From Pseudomonadota bacterium (GTDB lineage: Bacteria; Pseudomonadota; Gammaproteobacteria; Thiotrichales; Thiotrichaceae), in assembly GCA_002747435.1 (NCBI GenBank), contig PDPH01000048.1:1-64000 (forward strand): a stretch of DNA of 64,000 bases. Reading direction: 5' to 3'. The position numbers and the translations under genes were made by a program. The notes beneath the pieces are model-generated. The model did no database searches. It had not been told where the DNA came from and was given only the letters and a program-made list of their open reading frames with translations. This document shows, piece by piece, positions 1 to 12,093 of the stretch; within the stretch, counting starts at the first letter, position 1; the number at the start of each line of letters is the position of its first letter.

Positions 1-116
1 TAGTGTCAACGGTTTAGTCATGGCATTTACGGATTACGATCTATCTACAACATTAGCATACTATATGTTGTAAAAAAGTCACATCAAAAGGATTGATTAC
101 CCTAGACAAACAGAAA

Positions 117-1931
117 TTAACTGTTCTGACTCAGTGCCTCCAGTACTTCCCAGCGGTCAAAAGCCTGTTCTAGCGCTTGCTCTAGTTGTTGTAGTTGCTT
201 CTGTGCTGCGGTGATTGCCGTCGCTTCCTGCTGATAAAATGCGGACAAACTCATTGTTTCTTGTAAACTTGCCATTTGAGCTTCCAACGCTTCAATCTGT
301 ACTGGCAATTGCTCCAACTCACGCTGATCCTTGTAGCTTAATTTTTTAGACTTATGGACAGGCTGTGGTGTAGTAGCTTCAACTACTTTAGTCTTTTTCT
401 CATCGCACTTAGCTTCGGCTTTCTCACTAACAGGCTCAGGACGCTGTACTAACCAGTCGTCATATCCACCCGCATACTCAGTAATGCCGCCTTGTTCAAA
501 CACAATAGAACGAGTGACTACAGCATTAAGGAAACTACGATCATGTGAGATTAGCAATAAAGTTCCAGCATAATCCAGTAATAAGTCTTCCAGCAACTCC
601 AATGTTTCAGTATCTAAATCGTTCGTTGGTTCATCCAATACCAACAAATTAGAGGCTTGAGCAAAAAGGCGCGCCAATAACAAACGATTTCGCTCACCAC
701 CCGATAATACTTTGACAGGCTTTTGGATTTGCAATGGTGAAAACAAAAAGTCCTGTAAATAGCCCACTACATGCTTACGTTGACCATTGATTTCCACAAA
801 ATCTGTACCGAAAGCAATATTATCGCGCAAGCTTTTCTCATTATCGAATTGTGCACGGTGCTGGTCGAAATAAGCCACTTGCAGTTTCGTCCCTAGTGTT
901 ACCTTGCCAATAGTGGGTTGCAAATCACCTAGCAATAATCGAATCAGTGTAGTTTTGCCAACACCATTAGACCCGATAATACCTATTTTATCGCCCCGCA
1001 AAATCGTCGTACTAAAATCATTGATTAGAAGCTGATTATCCCAAGCATAACTTAAGTGTTTGGCCTCAATAACCAACTTACCTGAAGCATCTGCTTGGCC
1101 AATTTCTGCTTGCACTTTACCCTGAAGCTGGCGGCGCTCCCGATAAGCTTCGCGCATAGCCTCTAAACGCCTAACTCGCCCTTCATTTCGAGTTCGTCTA
1201 GCCTTAATGCCTTGACGAATCCAAACTTCTTCTTCTGCTAAGCGTTTATCAAACAAGGCAGCCTGTTGCGCCTCTGCTTCTAAAGCAGCCTGCTTATTTT
1301 CTTGATATTTATGAAAATTACCAGGCCAACTACTTAATTGGCCTCTATCCAGCTCAATAATACGAGTTGCCAGCTTTTGTACAAAAGCACGGTCATGGCT
1401 AACAAATAATAATGTTCCTCGATAGCCCAATAGAAAGTTTTCCAGCCACTCAATTGCAGGAATATCCAAGTGATTGGTCGGCTCATCCAGTAACAATAAA
1501 TCAGGATTAGAAACCAATGCCCGAGCTAATAGTGCCCGCCTTTTCCAACCACCAGATAAGGCATCAAACTGACCTGCGCCTTCCAACTCCAAACGAGATA
1601 ATATGGTCTCGACCTGCCATTGCAATTGCCACTGTTCATCGTCACCTAGGTGCTGACTTAAGCCTGCTGCAACAACATCGAATACACTCGCATCATGACC
1701 ATGAGGCACATCTTGTTGCAAACGTGCAATCTTTAATTCAGGTGAATGAATGACCTCACCCTCGTCGGGTACAACTTCTCGGCACAATAGCCTCATTAAG
1801 GTTGATTTACCTGTGCCATTGCGTCCCAACAAACATAAACGTTCGCCCGCATCAATTTGCAGATCGATACCATCAAATAAACGATGATCACCATTTTCTA
1901 GGTGAATATTTCTAAGGTGTAATAAGGCCAT
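117..1931 (-). CDS. uup: ABC-F family ATPase, Uup-like
   Basis: Two ABC domains (GRNGTGKST, GSNGVGKTT Walker A; LSGGWKRR, LSGGERNR signatures), LDEPTNHLD/LDEPTNDLD Walker B, C-terminal coiled coil typical of Uup. Confidence 0.93.
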   Translation of the reverse strand: MALLHLRNIHLENGDHRLFDGIDLQIDAGERLCLLGRNGTGKSTLMRLLCREVVPDEGEVIHSPELKIARLQQDVPHGHDASVFDVVAAGLSQHLGDDEQWQLQWQVETILSRLELEGAGQFDALSGGWKRRALLARALVSNPDLLLLDEPTNHLDIPAIEWLENFLLGYRGTLLFVSHDRAFVQKLATRIIELDRGQLSSWPGNFHKYQENKQAALEAEAQQAALFDKRLAEEEVWIRQGIKARRTRNEGRVRRLEAMREAYRERRQLQGKVQAEIGQADASGKLVIEAKHLSYAWDNQLLINDFSTTILRGDKIGIIGSNGVGKTTLIRLLLGDLQPTIGKVTLGTKLQVAYFDQHRAQFDNEKSLRDNIAFGTDFVEINGQRKHVVGYLQDFLFSPLQIQKPVKVLSGGERNRLLLARLFAQASNLLVLDEPTNDLDTETLELLEDLLLDYAGTLLLISHDRSFLNAVVTRSIVFEQGGITEYAGGYDDWLVQRPEPVSEKAEAKCDEKKTKVVEATTPQPVHKSKKLSYKDQRELEQLPVQIEALEAQMASLQETMSLSAFYQQEATAITAAQKQLQQLEQALEQAFDRWEVLEALSQNS

Positions 1932-2096
1932 GTGGTGAATTATGGCAGCTTCGCTATCAGCTTGACTAGCGCTTTACTTTATTTCTATTCCGCAGCTAGA
2001 AGAATGAATCCAATGAAACACTTGGTACGATAATTCAGTATCGTCATTTTTAGTTTCTTGATGTGTTATAGCGCCACTCTCTGTTGCTTTTTAAAG

Positions 2097-2969
2097 TTAA
2101 GTATTTAAACTACTTAGTCCTTGCTTCAAGCTATCACCGTGCTGCCTAAGTGCAGCTAAAGCGTCTCGTAAAGCCGATAAGTTTTTACAGAGGTGATTTA
2201 ACTCATCTTTTTTCCAAAGTAGCTCTCTCACTAACTCTTTAGCATCAAGAGACGTTGTCGCACTCTTGCTAGATGAATTTAAGCGTTTAGTGTCTAAACC
2301 AACAATAATATTGTCCTCAAAAAGCCGAGCAATATCTGCTTGAGCTTGTTGAAAGACATCATATTGTTTGGTAATTAATTCGTTGTAAAAAAACTGCCTA
2401 ATAGGTTTTGGCACAAGCAGATAGGTCGCCTCATCACTCACCTCAAGCTCTAATAGTTGTAAACGCCGTAAATTTTCAATAACCCAATGCCAGTGCTTGT
2501 CATTCAAGCGACTTAGTGGTGTTAGAAAGCGTTGATATTCGTCGTGACGGCTGAGCCAACGTTTTAGCAAAGTAGAACGAAAAACTAATTGCAAAGCCTG
2601 CTGGGAAACAGGTTGCTCACTTAAACTTAATAAATACAACAAAGTCAAATCAGAAGTGCCATGTAGCTTTAACTGAAAAGCAGCCAAAATGCGCCGCAAG
2701 CCACGATACTTTACTTCAGGGTCATTGAGGATAGGGATGCTTTCAAGTCCATTTAAACGCCCGGCATACCAACGTTTTAGGTAAGCACCCAACAAGTGCA
2801 AGGTCAGCGGATCACTTCCAAAATTACTAATGAGTCCCTCCAAAGCACGTTGATTCGCTTTGATACCGAAGCTCATTAATATTTCAAACTCCTTGCTCAA
2901 AGCATTACTTTGGTTTGGCATTGAAGTTTCAGGACAAAGATCGAAATGTTGCATTAGACAGCCCCTCAC
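2097..2969 (-). CDS. Hypothetical protein resembling the post-NTPase helical/winged-helix part of STAND-type ATPases; no P-loop
   Basis: Intact 290-aa ORF; segment 'LHLLGAYLKRWYAGRLNGLESIPIL...LRRILAAFQLKL...LLYLLSLSEQPVSQQAL' resembles the region following NB-ARC/NACHT modules. No Walker motifs seen. Confidence 0.5.
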   Translation of the reverse strand: MRGCLMQHFDLCPETSMPNQSNALSKEFEILMSFGIKANQRALEGLISNFGSDPLTLHLLGAYLKRWYAGRLNGLESIPILNDPEVKYRGLRRILAAFQLKLHGTSDLTLLYLLSLSEQPVSQQALQLVFRSTLLKRWLSRHDEYQRFLTPLSRLNDKHWHWVIENLRRLQLLELEVSDEATYLLVPKPIRQFFYNELITKQYDVFQQAQADIARLFEDNIIVGLDTKRLNSSSKSATTSLDAKELVRELLWKKDELNHLCKNLSALRDALAALRQHGDSLKQGLSSLNT

Positions 2970-3041
2970 TAATTAGCAAGCATATTGTTTAAATTATAAT
3001 CTTTCCAATGTGAATAGTTGATGAGCGATCTAAAAGTCTCT

Positions 3042-3473
3042 TTAAACTTTTCTCTTCACTATTGTTTCCAATATCTTCTCAGGGATAGCTATAGAACGCG
3101 CTTCACGATGATCAACCCAAACAATTTTGGCATACCCCTCGCAAACCATGTGTTCGGGGTCAGAACTGGCATACAACTCATAGTAACTCATAATACTAGA
3201 GCGTCCTGGTTCTCCTACATAACAGTCAATACGCATATTATTTGGATAAACGACCGACTTTAGAAAAGTACAACCAGCGGTAATCACAACAGGTCCTTCA
3301 TGTTGTGCCGCAATATCAGCGGCTCCCCAATCAGCCACCATTTGCACTCGTGCTTCTTCCATATAACGAAAATACATAGCATTGTTAACATGGCCATAAG
3401 CATCCATATCTCCCCAGCGTATAGGAAGATGGCAGGTATAAACTAGATGTCTATCTTTAGAAACTGCTGTCAT
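3042..3473 (-). CDS. Acyl-CoA thioesterase, 4HBT/YbgC-FadM family (likely start at MTAVSKDR, inside ORF 3042..3536)
   Basis: Hot-dog fold motif 'IRWGDMDAYGHVNNAMYFRYMEEAR'. Confidence 0.85.
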   Translation of the reverse strand: MTAVSKDRHLVYTCHLPIRWGDMDAYGHVNNAMYFRYMEEARVQMVADWGAADIAAQHEGPVVITAGCTFLKSVVYPNNMRIDCYVGEPGRSSIMSYYELYASSDPEHMVCEGYAKIVWVDHREARSIAIPEKILETIVKRKV

Positions 3474-3903
3474 ATTGATATCCTCATTTAGCCCTAGCAA
3501 AAACATCAGTAGCCAGTGCATCACACAAGGCTTCAAGCTTACCTGAACCCGATTGCCTTGCTCTAAGTTGCTGGCTAGCTCGCATAGTCACTCACCCATT
3601 AATCTCAGTCATGCCACTTAAGAACGATCCACCAAGAGGTGGCCTATGGTAGAATCCTTAACGTAAAGCTGCAACAAGCTGGCCAACTGCATTCAATATG
3701 AATTACCCTTCCCAGACTTTTTGACAGAATCAGAACGTGTTCTATCAATGTGGCTGATGTACTGGCACAATGCCGTAAAAAGCTAGTGGCAGCGCTCAAA
3801 GATACTAATCGACAAAAAATGCTATTACGTGAAATGAAAACAGGACTGATCGGTTATACTGACCTTGAGGATCAAAGTACTGCTTGTTGAGGAAAAATAA
3901 CAG

Positions 3904-4506
3904 ATGGAATACATCTTAGTAGCTGTATTTGCAATTGGGCTATTACTATTCGTATTAAGCTGGCTACGCGTCATTTGGGTCGGCTTTAAACACCATCCGA
4001 TGACAGGACTAATTTCGGCTATTCCTGTGGTCAATTTATTGGTATTACCCACTATTTGGCATAAAGTCTCTGGTTGGCTATTGCTTGGTTTTATTGGCCT
4101 ATTGATTACAATCATGGCTTGGTTTATGGGCGCAGAACAGCGTGTGTATCGTTACAATCTGGGCGGCACAGAAGCTACTACTGAAGCAAGTAGCGCCGAT
4201 GAATCCAGCAAAATAGATCTACCTTTATTAGGTGGTGATGATGACTCTTCACTCAGCTCAGGCCAAGAACTGCCTAAAGCGGCACTGTACCGTATGGTAT
4301 ATAAACCTGTCACAGTGAACGAACTCAATAATTATATCAATGAATATGTGCGCATTTCTCGTCAGGATAGAAGCCAACCCGAAGGTAAGCTGCTGCGCTT
4401 TGCTGACAAGTACCTCATTATTGAGCGTCGTATCAATGAACACCTTGATGAAGTACGTATCAATCTAGACGATATTACCCAAGCTGAAGTAATTACCCGA
4501 GAATAA
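3904..4506 (+). CDS. Hypothetical membrane protein with N-terminal hydrophobic helices and cytoplasmic C-terminal domain
   Basis: Intact ORF with RBS-like AGGAAA upstream; hydrophobic first ~80 aa. Confidence 0.7.
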   Translation: MEYILVAVFAIGLLLFVLSWLRVIWVGFKHHPMTGLISAIPVVNLLVLPTIWHKVSGWLLLGFIGLLITIMAWFMGAEQRVYRYNLGGTEATTEASSADESSKIDLPLLGGDDDSSLSSGQELPKAALYRMVYKPVTVNELNNYINEYVRISRQDRSQPEGKLLRFADKYLIIERRINEHLDEVRINLDDITQAEVITRE

Positions 4507-4511
4507 AGCGC

Positions 4512-4757
4512 GTGCAATGCTTTGTTTACCGAAATCGATACAAACTTGGGACTTTTTTATTTCTAGCTGAAAAGGATAATTTTTCCCAAGTTCCTGAATC
4601 TTTATTGCAATTATTTGGTGTACCTGAGTTTTCCTTTGAGTTTGAACTTACTCCAGGACGCAAACTGGTTCAGGCTGATGCAGATGAAATCAAAAGAAGC
4701 CTAGAAACAAATGGCTTCTTTCTGCAACTGCCGCCAAGCAATGAGGTAAGGTGTTAA
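4512..4757 (+). CDS. YcgL domain-containing protein
   Basis: 'CFVYRNRYKLGTFLFLAEKDNFSQVPESLLQLFGVPEFSFEFELTPGRKLVQADADEIKRSLETNGFFLQLPP' matches the YcgL family layout from memory. Confidence 0.75.
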   Translation: MQCFVYRNRYKLGTFLFLAEKDNFSQVPESLLQLFGVPEFSFEFELTPGRKLVQADADEIKRSLETNGFFLQLPPSNEVRC

Positions 4758-4840
4758 TAACTATCAAAGCATTTTCGTCAGCTTATTACGCCAAGCTTGC
4801 CAACGTACAGCAACCTATCATCTATACGGCTTGCTGCTTT

Positions 4841-5716
4841 TCAATCCATCGCTAAAACAATTTTATTATTGGTATTCGTTTGCACCCAGAATTGCCGACT
4901 GCGTACTTTATCTGCATGTCTCGCCACTACCTCATAACGGCCCGGTGGCACTATAATAGTCCGTGAATGGCGTTGATAACTGCCAACAAACTGCTTTTTA
5001 TTACCCTCTAAGCGAAATATCTGCCACTGTACTTGCTGAAATAAAGGATTATTATCTTGAACAGCCACGAGATTAATACGTGCAACAGGAATGGCCAGTG
5101 AAGTATTAAGTTGCTGACCTGCATTAACAAAAATTCGCTTTTGTACAGGAAACTGATTAACACTCGCTTCCAAAATATAAGCACCTGCTGGTACAAGTTC
5201 TGCAATATAACGCCGCAAGCCTAATTCAAAACGATGCTTTTTACTACTGAGCTTCCACCGAGCTGGCTGGCTGGACAACGCTTCCAAGCGTCCAACATCT
5301 GCATGAAAATAGGGAGTAACCTTCCAACCACCTTTTAGCAGTACCCATTTATTTTGCTGAAAGCGCCCTACTTGCAATTGAATTTGGTAGCTACCCGCAG
5401 GGAGAGAAACTTGATGGTTATTACCCTGAAATTGCCTTAATAAGTCATGTTGAGTGGAAAAAATCTTCCACACAATTTCATGATCCTTGACCTTTAATCC
5501 TTTAGGTAAATTGACCTGAAGTTCCAGAGAATGGGGACTAGGAACAACCTGATGCAACGATACATCGTAAAGAGAAATCGTTTCACGACTTAATAAAGCA
5601 AAGGTTTGATCCACAGCAATAGCTGAGCTATGCCAAGCAAGGCATAGTAATCCAAACATTATAAAAAGAAGCCGTCCTTTTACAGAAATCAGTCTGCTTA
5701 GTATTTTTTTGTTCAT
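4841..5716 (-). CDS. Hypothetical secreted/periplasmic protein with beta-rich repeats
   Basis: N-terminal hydrophobic signal; repeated 'LPAGSYQIQLQVG', 'LVPAGAYILEASV', 'VPPGRYEVVARH' strand motifs. Confidence 0.6.
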   Translation of the reverse strand: MNKKILSRLISVKGRLLFIMFGLLCLAWHSSAIAVDQTFALLSRETISLYDVSLHQVVPSPHSLELQVNLPKGLKVKDHEIVWKIFSTQHDLLRQFQGNNHQVSLPAGSYQIQLQVGRFQQNKWVLLKGGWKVTPYFHADVGRLEALSSQPARWKLSSKKHRFELGLRRYIAELVPAGAYILEASVNQFPVQKRIFVNAGQQLNTSLAIPVARINLVAVQDNNPLFQQVQWQIFRLEGNKKQFVGSYQRHSRTIIVPPGRYEVVARHADKVRSRQFWVQTNTNNKIVLAMD

Positions 5717-5902
5717 GACTAAAGCCGGAGTTTGTGTTGGGTCACTCTAATAAAGCTTTTTCAGCTTAAAAGCTCAACGCCAACCCGACAGGCAAAAGGC
5801 CTTTTACGCTCGACGGTAGATACTTGAAAAATAGCTAAGCTAGGGTTAAGGGATTTGTTTGAGAAAAGTGCCGAGCCGCAATTTTAACGGCTCAGCATGG
5901 GT

Positions 5903-6400
5903 TCAGTCGTTTTGTGGCAAGTTTTTTTTGCCGTATGTTTTGAAGGGAAAGTCGGCTTGATAGCGCCCATTCTGGGTGGAAATAGCTAAAGTGGCACGCC
6001 AATGCATAACACTACTCGTACAAATGGGTAATACAAAGCTACCTTGCCATTGATTATCAGAGACGGCTTGCAAATTCGCATATTGGTATCCCATAAACAT
6101 ATTGACACCTTCGACAGTAATCTTGGCAGACTGAATCGCATCAAAACCTTGTAATTGTGCCTGCACCTGAATATCAGATAGCACTGTAATAGGGTGAGGG
6201 GACAATGCAATGTGTACTTGATGACCCACTGTATCTTGCGCAACGCAACTTGCTTTTTCCAAGGCACAATCGCCCTGTAAATCTAGTTTTAACACGCGCT
6301 TGTTCGTGGACAGTGTGGTATAAATAAATCCCGACGCAACGCCTAGCAGCAATATGGCAGCGACCACCGAGATCAATATTATAAAACTACGTTTTTTCAA
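5903..6400 (-). CDS. Membrane-anchored hypothetical protein, translationally coupled to prlC
   Basis: Single N-terminal TM helix; start overlaps the prlC stop by 4 bp. Confidence 0.65.
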   Translation of the reverse strand: MKKRSFIILISVVAAILLLGVASGFIYTTLSTNKRVLKLDLQGDCALEKASCVAQDTVGHQVHIALSPHPITVLSDIQVQAQLQGFDAIQSAKITVEGVNMFMGYQYANLQAVSDNQWQGSFVLPICTSSVMHWRATLAISTQNGRYQADFPFKTYGKKNLPQND

Positions 6401-8439
6401 ACAACCTCCAACTTCATTAAGCCACTGTGCCGTAATAAGGCTTCAATGTTTGGCTTGCGTCCACGAAACGCTATAAAGGACTCCATTGCAGAGCGAGAAC
6501 CACCTACCTGTAAAATTTCCTCCAAAAAGGCACGTCCTGTCTCAGCAGAGAACAAGCCATCTTCTTCAAAGCGTGCGTAAACATCTGCCGATAAAACTTC
6601 TGCCCATTTATAGCTGTAATAACCAGCAGCATAACCACCTGCAAAAATATGTGAAAAGCTATGAGCCATGCGATTAAAAGCAGGAGGCTTTACAACAGCA
6701 ACGGCATCACGTACTGCCTGCTGAATCCGTTGGATATACCCTTCCTCAGCGGCCTGTGGATCAAGATGTAAACGCATATCAAACAGAGCAAATTCCAATT
6801 GTCGCACCATACTCATAGCGGATTGGAAATGACGCGCTGCTTGCATTTTATCGAATAAAGAATCAGGCAATTTTTCACCTGTTTGCCAATGCGCCGCCAT
6901 CATGTCAATGACTTCACGCTCCCAACACCAATTCTCCATAAACTGGCTGGGTAACTCTACCGCATCCCATTCGACACCATTAATACCTGCTACATCAGGA
7001 TAATCAACTTGAGTAAGCATATGATGTAAGCCATGCCCAAACTCATGAAACAAAGTAACCAGTTCATCATGCGTAAATAAAGCCGGTTTATCACCTACAG
7101 GCGGTGTACCATTACAAGTTATGAAGGCGACTGGAGTTTGTAATCCATCTAAGCGCTGAAAACGCCCGCAAAAATCACTCATCCAAGCCCCACCGCGCTT
7201 ATGTTGACGGGCATATAAATCAAGATAGAACAGGGCACGTTGTGAGCCGTCTTTATCTACTACACGATAAACACTGACATCAGGATGCCATGTATCAACC
7301 TTGTCTTCAGCTTGAATACGTACACCATATAAACGCTCAACTAACTCAAACAAGCCCTCAACGACCTTGTCTACCGGAAAATAAGGTTTTAGATCCTCGT
7401 CACTAAAATCAAAACGGGCTTCCTTCATTTTTTCGCTAATATAAGTCACATCCCAAGCTTGAACTTCCTCAATTCCTAGCTCGGTTTTGGCAAAACTACA
7501 TAACTCAGCAAATTCACGCTCAGCAAAAGGCTTGCAGCGCACAACTAAATTTTCTAAGAATTGGACGATACTTTCAGTACTGTCCGCCATTTTGGTAGCC
7601 AAAGAAACTTCGGCATAATTGTTATAACCTAATAGCATTGCTTCTTCTTGGCGCAAGCGTAAAATATCTCGCATAAGCTGTGAATTGTCCCATTCAGGAT
7701 GATCTGCTTGGTCAGAAGCTCGAGTCGTATAAGCATGGTAAACCTCTTGTCGCAGTTCACGCTTATCTGCGTAAGCCATAATTGAGAAGTAACAAGGAAA
7801 ATCCAGCGTAATCCCCCAGCCTTCTAAATCACGTTGGCAGGCTGCTTGTTTTGCCACTTCCAAAGCAGACTCAGACAAACCCACTAATTCATTAACATCG
7901 GTGATGTGCTTAAACCAAGCATTGGTAGCATCCAAAACATTGTCTGAAAAGCGCGAGCTTAAGGTGGAGAGCTGTTGGCTGATCTCACGATAGCGCTGTT
8001 TCTTATCATCTGCCAGAGCAACACCGCTCAAACGAAAAGATAACAGACTATTATCCAAAGCACACTTTTGTGCCTCATCTAGCTTCTCAGCTTGTTGACG
8101 TACTTGTTCTATGGCTTCATAGAGTATTTTATTTTGACCTATTTCTGTGTGGTACTCACTAAGCTTAGGCAAGCAAGCATTATAAGCTGCACGCAAAGCT
8201 TCATCATTCACAACGGCATTGAGGTGACTAACAGGTGACCAAACCCGTTCCAGACGATTTGACGCCTCATCTATTGGATAAATAAGATTTTGCCAAGTCG
8301 GTTGAATAGTTTGTTTTAAACGCTCATTAAGCCAAGCTCGATTTTCAGCCAACACCTGATCCACAGCAGGCTCGACATGTGCTGCTTTGATCTTATTAAA
8401 AGTGGGTAGGCCGTGTGTTTTTAATAAAGGATTTTCCAT
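6397..8439 (-). CDS. prlC: Oligopeptidase A, M3 metallopeptidase (likely start at MENPLLKTHGLP)
   Basis: HEFGH zinc motif in 'LFHEFGHGLHHML'; full-length M3 family sequence. ORF track start 8523 extends upstream through a terminator/parS palindrome and is unlikely. Confidence 0.92.
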   Translation of the reverse strand: MENPLLKTHGLPTFNKIKAAHVEPAVDQVLAENRAWLNERLKQTIQPTWQNLIYPIDEASNRLERVWSPVSHLNAVVNDEALRAAYNACLPKLSEYHTEIGQNKILYEAIEQVRQQAEKLDEAQKCALDNSLLSFRLSGVALADDKKQRYREISQQLSTLSSRFSDNVLDATNAWFKHITDVNELVGLSESALEVAKQAACQRDLEGWGITLDFPCYFSIMAYADKRELRQEVYHAYTTRASDQADHPEWDNSQLMRDILRLRQEEAMLLGYNNYAEVSLATKMADSTESIVQFLENLVVRCKPFAEREFAELCSFAKTELGIEEVQAWDVTYISEKMKEARFDFSDEDLKPYFPVDKVVEGLFELVERLYGVRIQAEDKVDTWHPDVSVYRVVDKDGSQRALFYLDLYARQHKRGGAWMSDFCGRFQRLDGLQTPVAFITCNGTPPVGDKPALFTHDELVTLFHEFGHGLHHMLTQVDYPDVAGINGVEWDAVELPSQFMENWCWEREVIDMMAAHWQTGEKLPDSLFDKMQAARHFQSAMSMVRQLEFALFDMRLHLDPQAAEEGYIQRIQQAVRDAVAVVKPPAFNRMAHSFSHIFAGGYAAGYYSYKWAEVLSADVYARFEEDGLFSAETGRAFLEEILQVGGSRSAMESFIAFRGRKPNIEALLRHSGLMKLEVV

Positions 8440-8460
8440 AGAACCTAAGCCATCCTGTTC

Positions 8461-8492
8461 AAAAAAAGCCTGTTTCACGTGAAACAGGCTTT
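8461..8492 (-). terminator. Rho-independent terminator candidate after gyrB (stem contains parS)
   Basis: On the minus strand the GC-based hairpin is followed by seven T residues, just downstream of the gyrB stop. Confidence 0.7.
8465..8492. promoter_or_regulatory. parS: Exact parS site (TGTTTCACGTGAAACA, 8471..8486) inside a 28-bp perfect palindrome
   Basis: AAAGCCTGTTTCACGTGAAACAGGCTTT read directly; matches bacterial parS consensus TGTTNCACGTGAAACA. Confidence 0.9.
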
Positions 8493-8538
8493 GGCAATAT
8501 TGAAGGTATAACTGAATACTCAACCATTGAGATAAGCG

Positions 8539-10974
<2,436 letters not shown>

Positions 10975-12072
10975 TTAATCACTCAACAGACATTCACCTT
11001 GTTTCACGTGAAACTGCAATGAGTCGGTTGGTAAATAATCTGGAGATGGAGGGCGAGTTTCAGTAATAATTAACTGCTGCTGTGTGCCTTGCAAAACTTG
11101 ATACAATAATTGCTGGTTATCATTATCCACTTCAGAAGCCAAATCATCGATGACTATTATACCGCGATTTTCGCCCTCCTGTAGAATGGCCATGCTTTGC
11201 GCTAATAATAAGGCGATACCTAGCAACTTCAATTGTCCACGTGAAGCTGTTTTTGCCGCAGCTGTATCATTCAGTAAGACCAATATATCGCTGCGATGGA
11301 CACCGTATAGTGTCACACCATAACGCTTTTCTTGTTCTTCTTTGCTACGTAGAAAATGCAATAACTGATCCTTATCCGAAAGGGCAATAGATGCTGGAAA
11401 ACCCCTAGTTAACTGTAATTGCACTTCACCAATAGGATTTAGCAATACATTCAAAGTTTGCAGAGCAGCTTGCAAAGCATGTAGCGCGCGCTCACGATAA
11501 CCGTAAATACGCTGTTGCAAGGGTACAAATTGCTCTGTCCAATAAGCTAAGGCATAAGCCTGCTTCGACTCACGCAAGCACACATTGCGCTGTTTTAAAA
11601 TACGCTGATAGGTTTTCCAGTCTTGATGAAACTCTGGTTCCCGATAAAACGCAATCCAGTCCAACAGTGCTCGTCGCTGCACTGGCGAACCTGCTAATAA
11701 ATCTACGGTCTCTGGATGGATAATAGTCAGTGGCAAGTGTCGACTTAACTCAGCTTGCTGATGTATATCCGCATGATTAATGCGAATGTGGGTGTGTTGA
11801 CTGCCTTTGCTGATACCCAGTGGGTATTCCCTTCCAGTTTGCTGATTAACAATGCGTCCACGAACAATCAGTTGGTCTGCGCCCCGACGAATCACTTCAG
11901 CAATACGAGGAGTACGAAAAGAGCGGCCACGTGACAAGATACACAAACCTTCAACCAAACTGGATTTGCCTGAACCATTTCCTCCGATAAAAACGTTAGT
12001 CCGCGCAGATAACTCTAAGGCGCAGTGTTTGATAATACGGCAGTTCTCCAATGTTAACTGCTTTAACCACAC
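10975..12072 (-). CDS. recF: DNA replication and repair protein RecF
   Basis: 'FIGGNGSGKSSLVEGLCILSRGRSFR', position between dnaN and gyrB. Confidence 0.95.
   Translation of the reverse strand: MWLKQLTLENCRIIKHCALELSARTNVFIGGNGSGKSSLVEGLCILSRGRSFRTPRIAEVIRRGADQLIVRGRIVNQQTGREYPLGISKGSQHTHIRINHADIHQQAELSRHLPLTIIHPETVDLLAGSPVQRRALLDWIAFYREPEFHQDWKTYQRILKQRNVCLRESKQAYALAYWTEQFVPLQQRIYGYRERALHALQAALQTLNVLLNPIGEVQLQLTRGFPASIALSDKDQLLHFLRSKEEQEKRYGVTLYGVHRSDILVLLNDTAAAKTASRGQLKLLGIALLLAQSMAILQEGENRGIIVIDDLASEVDNDNQQLLYQVLQGTQQQLIITETRPPSPDYLPTDSLQFHVKQGECLLSD
11000..11015. promoter_or_regulatory. parS: Near-exact parS site (TGTTTCACGTGAAACT, 15/16) within the 3' end of recF
   Basis: Read directly; one mismatch at the last base. 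Confidence 0.7.
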
Positions 12073-12093
12073 AAAGAACGACCTGCTGCTGTA

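Noticed and set aside
3018-3263. Plus-strand 81-aa ORF opposite the thioesterase
   Set aside because: Antisense shadow of a conserved 4HBT gene.
8440-8523. ORF-track extension of prlC to 8523
   Set aside because: It reads through the parS/terminator palindrome; the M3 family N-terminus begins at MENPLLKTHGLP.
11238-11254. Additional CACGTG core in recF (GTCCACGTGAAG) as parS
   Set aside because: Flanks do not match TGTTNCACGTGAAACA.
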